From: Eutreptiella sp. 'Long Island Sound 2002'
Taxonomy: Eukaryota; Euglenozoa; Euglenophyceae; Eutreptiales; Eutreptiaceae
Length of the DNA: 64,000 bases
Assembly: GCA_964036045.1 (NCBI GenBank)
Contig: OZ038381.1
Coordinates: forward strand, 100,755,367 to 100,819,366
Direction of reading: 5' to 3'
Shown: positions 33,836 to 44,279 of the stretch, piece by piece
Position numbering within the stretch: the first letter of the stretch is position 1
Layout: each line of letters starts with the position of its first letter
The notes under the pieces: generated by a model
Told to the model about the DNA's origin: nothing
The model's input: the letters and a program-made list of their open reading frames with translations, nothing else
Databases searched by the model: none
Position numbers and translations under genes: made by a program

Positions 33836-35601
33836 AAAAAATGGCGGATCAAATTGGTGCAAGTCTTCCACCCCTCGAACTGATGCCCCCAGACTCCCTG
33901 TGGCCAGAGACGGGCCACAAGCTTACACAAGTCAGGAAATTTGCCAAGTCGGTCCGTCAGTCCCACTATGTCCGCATCGTCGTCAAGGGGGTGGGAGTCC
34001 TATGGGCGTTCTGCCGCCACTGGGTATGGGGCATCATCCAACAGTTCCTGAAGAGCGAAGGCTACACGCCGTCCCCTAAAACGTTGCCCCAGGCCATGGC
34101 CTTCGTCTCTGCAGAGCTTGACGCCAGGGGCTGGGACCGCAACACAGCCGGTCAACTTCCCCTCCTCTATCTCTTGGGCAAATTCAAATCACTGGCTAAG
34201 GGTAAATGGCTCTGGCGCGGCATTACCTCCCTCCCCCAACCCCTGCTACCCAAAAAATCGCTGCGCATCGCCGCACGCGCCAACACAGCCTTCCTCGGAC
34301 TCCTGTGCCAAGAAGTCCCCTGCTGTTTTCTAGCTGAGAGCATCTCAGAAGTAAGCCAATGGTTCCACTGGTTAGACACCATAAACGCCCGGTTCATCAG
34401 TGAGGTGGATTACAAGGACCAGTTCAATAATATATGCCCCACGGACATAGAATCCCACCTGACGGCAGGCAGCAAGTGGCTCGCCAAACGCCGCAAGTGG
34501 CGCATGACAGATATTGAGTGGTCCATTCACAAAGACTCCAAAATGCTCGACAGAGCGGGACGTGCAAAGGCAACGAAATTCTGGTACATCACCCACGCCC
34601 AAATGTTAGACACAATCACGTTTGAAATGCACTGCGATAACTTCATCAGAGCAGTGGGAGGGTTATGGTGCCGCCACGGTTGCATTCCAATGGGCGGCTC
34701 TTTTTCAGCCCAGGCAGCTGATCTGCACAGCCTATGGCAGGTATATTCAAATCGCCACCTCCTGCGCCGCCTGGGCTCCCTCATTGTTTCCGAGGCAAGG
34801 TTCCCCTACTGGGAGTCCCCGCAGGGGATAACCGCACTATGTCAATTTAGAGACAACATCCTGATTGCCACCACCAACCCAGACACCACCTCCCACCCCA
34901 TCGTCTCTACATTGTGTAACCTGCTTGGCGAGGCGTGGAACCTGGATGTGCTCTGTGAGTGTATGTCGGGCCCAGGGGACGTCTGCAAACATCACTGCCA
35001 CTCAGCGTCCACCACAGCCCTCGGTTTTGACATGATTCGGGGGGAAACGGGTAAAGGACTGGCATACCTACACCCCAGCGCGCTCTCTTCAACTTGGAGT
35101 CTGAAAAGTGCACCCCCCCTCCTGTCCCCTGCAAGCGCCTATCCTGCTTACCTGCCGGGTATCATGACAGGCGCTTTGAGCAATGCACGCCCTTGGGCCA
35201 CAACATGGGCGGGGGAGCTGCTGTCCCTCTCTGCTTGGGTACAGATAGCGCTTCTCAGCGGGTATGCATTGCCACAAGTCACCAGGGCGGCACACTCGGC
35301 GGTCACGCAAGGCCTGTCTACTAGCCCCAACGACCATACAGCCACAACCCGCTACATGTACACGGTTCGCCACCTCCTCCCCATGCCACACTGCTGCCAC
35401 CTCACCTTGTGCGCCGCGTGGCTGCGGCGTCATGCACACTCGGCGGGGGACAGCTACAGCAGTTGGCACCTGGACCCATCCCTGTCACCAGACGGAACCA
35501 CGGGCTTCTGGTGCGGAGACTGGGAAATCCTCCACCTCCACGCTGCCAAAGTTAAAACCAGCAACCATGACTGCCCCTCTTGGGAGACCATGTGTGTGTA
35601 A
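33780..35601 (+). CDS. Reverse transcriptase (Penelope-like ORF2, second part)
   Basis: The frame is open from 33670, but homologous reading appears to begin near 33780 after the frame change. 'LLYLLGKFKSLAKGKW..RGI' (about 34165-34230) fits the fingers motif. 'ISEVDYKDQF' (Asp near 34407) is motif A, 'GCIPMGGSFSAQAADLHSLW' (about 34680) is motif B, and 'CQFRDNILIA' (34840-34869) is motif C with Asp-Asn in place of Asp-Asp. 'TALGFDM' matches motif D/E. Reverse transcriptases need both carboxylates of motif C, so activity is doubtful. The frame ends at a TAA, followed by about 570 bp before the 3' pseudo-LTR. Confidence 0.7.
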
Positions 35602-35644
35602 CCCATGAATGTGCATGTTTGTGCCACAGACATGTAAGAGGCCT

Positions 35645-35710
35645 GGAGTGGACCAGTGGTCAGCGACATAGACTCGTCTGCCCATAGCGGAGGTTCGAAT
35701 CCTCCTATCG
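35645..35710 (+). repeat. tRNA-like box A/box B segment in the Penelope-like 3' region
   Basis: 'tggaccagtgg' resembles box A and 'ggttcgaatcc' is a perfect box B. The T-arm stem ggagg/cctcc is perfect. No acceptor pairing is visible, so it is tRNA-derived rather than a tRNA. Confidence 0.5.
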
Positions 35711-36169
35711 TCGTAAACGCACCACCGCCCCCTACAACAGCACACGCGGCCAGCGGGTCCACGGGCACCGGCAGCGGGCGGTGCGCATCGCTTTTTCAGG
35801 CAACCCCCCCAAACCCCCGGCCCCCTACACGCGCCGCAAAAAAACGCACCACCGCCCCCTCCGGCAGCGCGCGCCGCTTTCGCGTCTTGAAGCCCGGCAG
35901 CGTGGCGAGGGGGGCGCATTCGCTGCAGCCGGGCACCTGCAGCGAGTTTTCTCTTCGGCAGTGCAGCCACGCACACAGCGGGAATGGAACCGGCGCCTTC
36001 ACGGCACGAGCCCGGCGATTCAACCGCTGGGGTAGCACACACCACAGCCACAAAAAGCACCATGCACGCATACCAACACAGCCCCACCCCACGATGTGCG
36101 CCACATAGCGACAGCGAAATGCGTCGGATTCACTGACCATGACGGGCCCCTTGGAGTCTGTGTGTGTGT

Positions 36170-36492
36170 GAGCGGGTGGTTACACCCGTCTCCAGCTAAG
36201 TACCTCCAGAGTAGACATGTAAGTAGCGCTGCGGGTTTTCAACGGATCATACAATCATTGGCTAGACAGGGCCAGACGGTGGGCAGGGTCTGTTGTGATG
36301 AGCGCACAATGCACTGTGAGACCAAACTCCTCTTCACCGTCACTCCTGTCTCAGAAAGGACCTCGCCTACCTTTTTGTTAATGGCCTGATGAAATTGTCT
36401 CGGTGACCAGTGCTCTGCCTTCGCTTGCTTTCGTCTTCACTGACGTTGTGCCCCGCGTTTGGTCCCCACTGGTTTTCCCGCACGAAGTGTGT
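36170..36492 (+). repeat. 3' pseudo-LTR of the Penelope-like element
   Basis: Direct partner of 30151-30475, flanked on both sides by short gt runs. Confidence 0.85.
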
Positions 36493-36634
36493 GTGTGTGT
36501 GTGTGTGTGCGTGTGCGCGCAAATATGACTAGACATGTACCAAATGTGATGGTTTCTATGTGTCTATGTGTCATGGAACCCCCCCCCTTCCCACATTGGT
36601 GTCTTTTACTTGCCAAATGTGTGTGCATGTTTTT

Positions 36635-36730
36635 GTTCTAGCGTCCTTCTAGCGAAGCGTTCTAGGAACGTTCTAGCGCCGTTCTAGCAGGGCGGCGCTA
36701 GAGCGCCGCTTGAACGTTCCTAGAATTGTT
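36635..36730. repeat. 'gttctag' hairpin
   Basis: The sequence from 'gttctagcgtccttctagcg' to 'cgcttgaacgttcctagaat' folds on itself around 36690. It has the same building blocks as the hairpin centres at 28595 and 29217 and the inner sides of the 15.7-kb insertion termini. Confidence 0.7.
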
Positions 36731-37002
36731 TTTTGTACTTGTTGAATTTCAGCTCAAAAATGTGTTTTTTCTGAAAAACAAGGTATGGCCCCCCTAGTAT
36801 GGTAATAGGGGTCCAATTTTGCACCCTTCATACCCCCGCCCCCCTATACCCATGGGACCGGCGACCGAGCCCCCCCCCAACGGGTCCGCAACAACCCGTA
36901 CCCCGCCTCATCACCCCGGGCCTCCCGGATGCCCAGCTTCCAACCACCACCGCAACCCCTACAGACGCGTCCCGCCCCCACCCCCCAGGCCGACGCCTCA
37001 TC

Positions 37003-38464
37003 ATGCTCCGGGACCTGGAGTCCATCGGGGACGCGCACCTGATGGCGGCTACTGTGCAGCTCACCCATCTCTTCCTCACGCCCATCACCCTGACACCCCA
37101 GATGGTCCGCCGCCGTGTGGGCATCGCCACGGTGGACGAGTCCGTATGGGCTCCCCTCTTCACCTCCAGTGCGGACCGCACGTACCTGGACACCAGCACA
37201 GTGCCGCCCCAGTGGTCGGTCACCCTGGCTAGCACGCGGCGTGATGGCTCCCCGATCGAGAGGTCCAGCGACGTCTCTGACGCCTCGGCGCCCGCTGTCA
37301 CCCCTACCCAGGCCGCTCCCAGGGACAGGCCCAAGAAGGACGCCAAGCGCCCCCGCCAAGGGGACCACCAGGACACGCACCGGGCACGCCCCCCCCCCGT
37401 GGGACCCCTCAAGCTCGGCGGTGGTGGTCTCGCGACCGGGCCAATGGCAGCCTCAGCTCCCTGCCCCGTGGCCACTGCCCGCTCCCCCGCCAGCCCCGGG
37501 TGGGGCCCGCGGCGCGGACACGGCCCCCTTCGATGGCACCGTACGCCGCTGACTGCACCTCCCCTGTATCCTCCCGCGCACCATCACCCCCTTCGCCCCT
37601 CTCCTCCGCGTGGCTCAGTCCATCGCTGAGACCCACACCCTCCGTCATGAGATTGACCACATCCCCAGCCAGATACACGCTTTCCTGTCCTTCCTCCCTC
37701 TAGAACAGTCAAAGCATCCGTCTCAGACACGACTATGGATGGCTTGCTGGGCCTGCGGCGCCCTCTTTGAACCCCACACGCACTGCCAACCCCCCCAATG
37801 CCCACACTCCTCCACCCAGGGCGGCCTCGCCCTCCTGTGCCCCCCCCCACCCCTTGCACCCTCCCCCGAACCCCAGCTCCGTGTTCAGGCGCGCGCGCAC
37901 CTTCCTCCTGCGGTCTGGCGGCCGCTTCTGTTATTCCCCTCCTCCTTATGGCACATGGTTGCCTCCAGCACCATCCATTGGCTATCTGGCACACGCGAGC
38001 ACATGCTACGCCACCACGATGTTGCACTCGTGACCCCCCCTTTCTTCAACCCCCATGGTGACATGCTATGGTTCCGGGACGCAGTGCGGCAGCTACCGCC
38101 GGCGCCTACTGGCATTCTCTGCGACGCGCGCCGGGGACATGAGTGGTTCCTGGATTGCAACCTCCCCCCCCCTGTCGTGTTCGTCATAACCCCCCACTGC
38201 CCCCTATGCGGGCGACCAGAGCGCCCGGCAGCTGTCGTCCATGGCCCCTCTGGCCACACCCACTACCCTGGGTTCTTCTGCACCTCTCCCCGACCCCTCA
38301 GTGCCACCTGCCGTACGGAGCTAGCGGACCGGTCCTCCTCCGATGTGGCCGGGGTCCTCGTCCCAAATGCGATCCCAGTCTCCCTCACCACCGGTGAGCG
38401 TAGCTGCTTCTCGTCGGCAGTGGTCCCAGTTTCCCTCCCTCCCCACACAGCAGTTGCACGTTGA
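37003..38464 (+). pseudogene. LINE ORF1-like region with Cys/His clusters
   Basis: The frame beginning near 37003 (an earlier ATG at 36799 lies outside the element) reads to 37629; coding then appears to move to the frame 37610-38464, which ends in a TGA. The second part has 'CWACGALFEPHTHC' (about 37746) and 'CPLCGRPERP' with downstream His and Cys (about 38202), suggesting zinc-binding modules. Composition is extremely Pro-rich, so exact limits are unsure. It directly precedes the endonuclease frame. Confidence 0.45.
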
Positions 38465-38503
38465 TTCCTTGACCTGCCTTCCACACCACCTATCCCCACC
38501 ATC

Positions 38504-39262
38504 TTGTATTGCAACAAACTCGGTGGTGTAGAAACCAAAACCAAGGACCTTGAGAACCACCTCCTGTCCATGGACATAGGCTACGGCCTATATCAGGAAA
38601 CCTTGTCGGATCGCAGCCTACGCCACAGCATCCCCAGGCGTTATGGCTATGTCATCAGCCGCACGCAAGGGGCGGGTACGGGGTTCCTGATACTTTGGGC
38701 TTGGGCTTTGAATAAGGGACCCTCCACCCCCCACGTAGCCATGGACTGCACTCACTGGTTTGCGGTGGTGATTGAGACCACCCGGTATGGTGCTCTCCTC
38801 CTGGTCTCCATACACCTCCGGCCCCACTACAGCTTCGCTGAGAAAAAGGGCGTGCTCCAGGCGGTTAAGCAGCTCATCACCCTGTTGCGCCCCCAGGCCA
38901 CCATCATGGGTGGAGATTTCAATTGTGACGCGTTCGGCGACACCTCCCCGCTGTACTACGCGCTGCGGAGCGCGACACTTTTTCAAGATTTTCACTTGGC
39001 ACACCCCCCAGGCACCTTCACCAACTAGACAGGGGTTGATGGGGTGCAACGATGCACAGGCACTGACCACATCCTCACCTCGCCAAACGTCCCCCCCCTC
39101 CACTCCACCCTCCTCCCCTGTCACAGCACCCACATGGGCCTGGTCACCACCATCGACACTCATGATCCAGCCGCCCAACCATTCCACTGGAAGCGCTTCA
39201 AATGGCGCTTACTAGAACCTGCCCGTGCCACACAGCTCTCAGGCCTGATAGACGCGGTGTAG
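38504..39262 (+). pseudogene. LINE apurinic/apyrimidinic-type endonuclease
   Basis: The frame begins with 'YCNKLGGVETK' and contains 'LYQET' (the catalytic Glu region, about 38590), 'MGGDFNCD' (about 38907-38930) and 'TDHILTSPN' (about 39062). This is the succession of motifs in endonuclease/exonuclease/phosphatase enzymes of LINEs, which nick target DNA. A TAG at 39026-39028 interrupts the frame between the GDFN and DHIL motifs, and another TAG at 39260-39262 separates it from the reverse transcriptase frame; all three parts share one reading frame. Confidence 0.65.
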
Positions 39263-41600
39263 GCCTGGATCACCCTTTACCCCGCCCCCCCAGACCATTA
39301 TGTCCGCGCTATGTGGCACTATGTGTCATCCATCGTGCCCCGGCCCCCCTCGGCAGCCACAGTCATGAAGCGCCTGCGCGCCCTGACCCACCCCGTGTCC
39401 CAGACTCGCCTACAGGAGCTGTCCCGAGTGCTTCGCGAGACGGTTGCGGAGCGGGGGCGTGAGCGCCTGGCGGTCAGCTTAGCCAAGGTGGTCGTCACCG
39501 GCACCACCCGCAGCGCCTTGCGTCTGCCTGCTCAACCCCTCAAACCCCTTTCTCGCATAGCCCCCAGCCCCCGCACCACCCTCTCCACCCCCGACGCCCT
39601 CAAGGCAGAGATTGACACTCAGGCTGCGATGAACGTCCAGCACCGCCATCTGGTGCTGGACGATCACTGGCTCCATGCGCACACCGACCCGCAGTGTTGG
39701 GAATCGTTTTTCAACCCGGTCCTTGACCTACCGTCACGGGTATTACTGCAGTTCCTCCGGCTGGGGCTCCAGCCTCAAGTCCCTGAGGACAGGACAGCCT
39801 ACTGCAACCGTCTCTCGTCTGACCCCGTGCTTTCGGATCACCTCATGCAACCCTTCATTTCCCGCCCTGGCTCCTGGGCCACGGCCGTGGACAACATCCC
39901 TCGTCGGCTCCTCCAGCATGGGGGATTCGGCCTCAGTGCGGGCGTACTGGCCTCGCGCAGGCAGGCCTGGCTCGGCATCCCCTCCCTCTCCACCATGCGC
40001 GTGCAGTATGGCATCTACAAGGGCAAAACCCCCAACGATAAAAAGAAACCCCCGAATCTGATGACGTCCTACCGGCCGATAGTGGCCGAAAGCCCGGTCA
40101 CAGGCGCGGAGGCGCACGAGGCCAAGTCCAAATTGGACCGCACGCTTGAAGCATCCGCTTTGTACCCCCCCGACTATTTCGCGTACCGGGATGAACTCAG
40201 GGCGGCCGAGTTAGCACTAGTCAGTCGCGCCGCCTGCACCTCCTCCTTGGAAGTGTACGGGTCCGTGGCACGCTGTGGGTGGGATGAGTCCGACGCATAC
40301 CTGCAGAAGCAGCGTGACCACGTCCGGCCCCTGTGCTCCAGGCTCAGCCCGGCATGGAACTACGGGGAATGGGCAGCGGGATTCTACTCCCAACTCTGCA
40401 TCAGGGTGGTGTCGGCAGACGGCCTCACGCCAGCTACACCCCCGAGGAGGGATACTCCCAGGGCAACCCTTTCTCAGCCAACGGGTATCAAGGCGCGTCC
40501 GTCCTCGCCTCCTCCTCCCTCCCCTTCCCGAAGCACATACGCATCCCCCCCTAGCCATCCCCCACAGCCCTGCCTATCAATAGAGTTTGCTACAGCGATG
40601 ACCGCGCCTTCTTTGAACCCACCATAGCGCAGATATCCATCATACCGGGAGAGTGTGTACGCGCGACGCTCCACACCAACGGGGTGCCCAACATGGACAA
40701 GTTGGAGTTTAGCTACCACACACTCGATGCCGAGGGCCTCCCACAACCGGCTACAGTCGAAGTGCCCAGGTTCAAAACACGCACCCTCCGTGCCCCGCCC
40801 CTCATCGTTGGCATACCCATATTCCACACCCTCAAACCAGTGGACAAGCTCAGCGACCTGCTGCGCACGTTCCGGTCAGTATATCACTCCACCCGTGACA
40901 AACCCATGTCCCCGCTGTTGATGGTACGGTCCTTTGTAGCGTTCGCCCTGTCCCGCTGGGACTTTGTGTTTTCCGGCGTGCTGGCCCCTCCAGATTGGCA
41001 CCATGATCTGCAGGTATACGCCCGCAAGGCGTACCGGGCGGCCTTCGCCCTCCCACCGTGGACGTGCAACGCGTTCCAGCATCTCCCGCTGCACGCTGGC
41101 GGCGTCGGATGCCCCTCCCTCCCCCTACGCAACCTGAGCCTTCTGCCGATGACGTACCTGCATGCATCGGTCAGCCGCAACCCCCTTTCACGTGCATCGG
41201 CGGTGTGCCTCCTGGACACTATGGCCCCTGTTTCGGAGGGCATGGCCTTGCGCACGTGCCTAGCCACCCTGCGCACGCGCGTCCACACCCACCCTTTCCC
41301 CCACCTTCATGACATGCGTGTGCATGCGCACGTTGCCTCCGACCACCCCTTGCTTGATGTCCTGTGGGTTGTGACGGATGGTGCCTTGGCCGGACATCGA
41401 GTTGGCGGTGGAATTGTTTTCTACAGTTCCCTGCTCGGGGTCCTCCGGTCGTACGGTTCTGGCGTAGCAGTGGTCGCTGCCACGTCCGCAGATGCGGAAT
41501 GGCTGCCCAAGCTGGTCGCCCGATCTCTTCTCAAAGGCTGGGACGGCCAAGCCAGCTTCCTTGCGGATGCCACCGCGTCCATGCACTGCGGATACACCAA
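39263..41600 (+). pseudogene. LINE reverse transcriptase and start of RNase H
   Basis: The first frame (to about 40440) holds 'SYRPIVAESP' (about 40070) and a motif A-like 'RCGWDESDAY' (about 40270). After a frameshift near 40430, 'EEGYSQGNPFSANGYQG' (motif B, about 40445) is followed in the same frame by a TAG (40552-40554) and then 'VCYSDDRAFF' (motif C, YSDD at 40591-40602). The frame stays open into the thumb and an RNase H-like block: 'VVTDGALAG' (Asp near 41374), 'ADAEWL' and 'FLADATASM'. The catalytic YSDD is intact although the frame is not. Confidence 0.7.
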
Positions 41601-42767
41601 GTCCCCCCCCCCCCTGCCTCCATCCTCAACCACCTCTTCAGACAGTTGGTCTCCGCCACGGTGGGGGCCCAAGAGTTTTGGGTGCGAGCACAACACGACA
41701 CAGGTCACACACACACGGTGGCGCTGCTCCAGCGGGAAGCTCACCTACTAGCCGCGCACGGCGCCTCCCGAGCACTACCCTTCACTGCCCCACTCCTCCC
41801 TCTACTATGCGGGGCCGCGCTAGCCACCAGCGAAGGGCGGCTCCTCCTCAATGCTCCACACAGTGTAGCTCACCTACACGACCAGACCCTCATCAGAGAG
41901 GCGGCGCCCTTAGCGGCGTGGGACACTGCGGTCTGGAGCGCCACAGCATTCTCGACCCTCCTCCCGAACTCCACCCCCCTCAGGGCGCCCCTGGTGCTCG
42001 CCTTGCGCTTGCGGGCGCTACTTTTTCGCCCCCCCCCCCCCACCTCCGTGCATTACTACCCATGCGATTACTGCGACGCACACCTGGACCACCCCTGGTC
42101 CCACGTGGCCCGCTCCTGCCCATCGTTTCTCGTGCGCAGCCAGTGGGCATTTGTGCGCCTCCTCACCACGGTGCCCAAGCTTGCGGGATCATACCTGCCT
42201 GACGGCACGACCGTCGTGCAACCCGCAAGCAACAGCTCCGTCACGGTGGCGCTTGAAACGGACCTACACACGCCATCCCCCCTCCCACCCCACAGGTGGA
42301 CCGTCTTTTCTCCCTCTGGCCTTGTCAGGTCCGCGCGCCCCTCCTCGGCAGCACAGGACGGCACAAGCGACCGTGTTCGTGTTGTCCTGGAGGCGATGGC
42401 TGACGGCTCCCCCTCACTCACGGACCTACTTATGGTCCTGGGTACCCTGGAGTGGCCCACTCGGCCTAGCTCAACCCTCAATCCACATGTGTCGGAGTTA
42501 TGTGCCCATGTCCTACCACTGTCGGTGGCGTTCCTCGCCCGATGGACCACGTGCCACCTACAGCACTGGCGAATGCTGGCCGGGGGTCGAGTGCCCATGC
42601 GAATGCCCCCCCCCCCCCATTGCACGGTGGGCCCCCACAGTGACATTTCTGGTCCACCCCAATCTGCAAGACCCGTCCATTGCAAACCTTGTGCAGGTGC
42701 ACCCAGGGCCCCTAGTGATCCTCATCATCGCAACCGCCTTACAACCCTTGCTCCTCATGCTACCTGA
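41601..42767 (+). pseudogene. LINE RNase H end and C-terminal knuckle, after a poly-C frameshift
   Basis: After a run of about 13 C at 41603-41615 the RNase H reading continues in another frame: 'EFWVRAQHDTGHTHTV' (about 41673) fits the last RNase H motif. 'CDYCDAHLDHPWSHVARSC' (about 42063-42120) fits the Cys/His knuckle that ends many LINE proteins. The remainder is unassigned and ends at a TGA near 42767. Confidence 0.6.
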
Positions 42768-43139
42768 ACCCATGAACACTCTGGCCGTCAGGCATCACGT
42801 GCTCCTGTGGGACGCGGCTGTGGTTCACACACTACCGACCCAAGAACGCTTCCAGTAAAGGATCTCGCCCCGCTTTCTGTACCTTGCATGTCCCGTGCCC
42901 CATGCCCCATGCACCATGCCAGCACAAGCACGTCCGCACTAGGAGGTGTATACCCCGCTCTTGCACCGAATGGTTCGAGGGTGAGTGCGGTGCGCGTGAG
43001 CCTAACTTCCCCAAAGCGAGGCACTCCGTGGGCCCCTAAGGCCCTCTTCGGATCGGGAAGACAAGCCCAAAGCCCAAAGCCCTATACCCATGGGTCGGGG
43101 CAACCACTACTTTTTTTCGTTCTAGCCGCTCTAGCCGGT

Positions 43140-43181
43140 TCTAGGCTAGAACGAGATTGGGTATTCTAGTGTGTACCAAGG
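43140..43181 (-). repeat. Right 42-bp terminal inverted repeat
   Basis: Reverse complement of 27508-27549 with three or four substitutions. A poly-T run and 'gttctagccgctctagccgg' lie just inside it. Confidence 0.75.
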
Positions 43182-43724
43182 GAGGGCAGGAGCATGACTC
43201 CTGGGAGGTGCGGGAAAGAGAGGCCGGGGAATGGCCTTTGTGGATGGAGCCTGCAGACGAGGAAGAGATACCAGCACCGTCCTAGGGAAGTGACTCTGAT
43301 TGAATGTCCCTGATGCTACAGCACTTAGTGAGTGTGACACTGTTTTGAGACCTTTTGCAGTGGAACCTTATGTGGACTCTTAGTATTCTATGGTCTGTCA
43401 CTCACTATTCAGTATTTTATGGTTGTGACTTTGGTTGCAGATCACAATATTGAAGGCCAGCAATGTTTCCATGGGATTCTTGTGTGCATTTGTCTTCTTG
43501 TGTTAGGGTGTGTTGGTACATACAACAACAATTTTCCCATTAGATTGACTACTGTTGGACAGCTTTGCTTGCAGATCAGAGCTGCACACCCACCTAGCAG
43601 ACAACAAGATGCAAATGGGAAGCCTGTGTGAATTCCTCTTCTTCTGGCAAGCTTTGTTTGTGCATGGAAAACCAATTTTCTCAGGAAGACAAGTGAAAAA
43701 AAATGCAAACAAATTCCGGTCCGT

Positions 43725-44080
43725 AAACAATGGGAATTAAACCCACGCCAATGAATCAGCAGCACACAGTGCACACCACTGGACCACTGCCCTGTATTGC
43801 TTCATTGTTGCTCAGGGACCATGTACAAACCGAGAGATGCTTGCAAATCAGTGCCGCACACCCACCTATTACACAGTGGGATGCAAATGGGAAGCCTGTG
43901 TGCATTTATCTTGTTCCAGAAGGCTTTGTTTGTGCATGGCGAACCAATTTTCTCACGAAGACAAGCGAAAAAAATGCAAAAAAAATTCCGGTCTGTAAAC
44001 AGTGGGAATTGAACCCACGCCAGCAAAAGTGTGTCACTAAGCATATACACTGGACCACCACTGTGCACTGCTACAAAACT
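43725..44080 (-). repeat. Two tRNA-like segments in tandem, copy 1 element
   Basis: On the minus strand each segment has box A 'tggtccagtg' and box B 'ggttcaattcc' (43991-44066) or 'ggtttaattcc' (43725-43795), with a good T-arm stem gtggg/cccac. Each is followed by a T-rich tail. The pair is part of the sequence shared with copy 2 at 58657-59000. Confidence 0.6.
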
Positions 44081-44279
44081 GCTCAGGGACCATCCACATA
44101 CCGACATACGAAAGGTTTTTTGAAAACATAGAGATATTTTACGTTTCCACACGAATGCAACTATTGAGCAAACATAAGGAAGGTGTGATAGGGGTCTGGG
44201 ACTCATATCCAGCGCACTGGGAGCCTGTTTTGCCGAAAGATCGGTCCGCCGATTTGTTCGCCGATCATTGTGACTCATG

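Larger units (their letters stand above)
36842..43094 (+). mobile_element. APE/RT/RNase H LINE with 15-bp target duplication
   Basis: The 15-mer 'ccctatacccatggg' occurs at 36842-36856 and 43080-43094, exactly bracketing the coding block, so it is a good candidate target site duplication. The 3' end before it is a short 'cccaaag' repeat rather than poly-A. The encoded order is a Pro/Cys-rich ORF1-like region, apurinic-type endonuclease, reverse transcriptase, RNase H and a terminal Cys/His knuckle. Several frameshifts and in-frame TAG codons are present. Confidence 0.7.
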
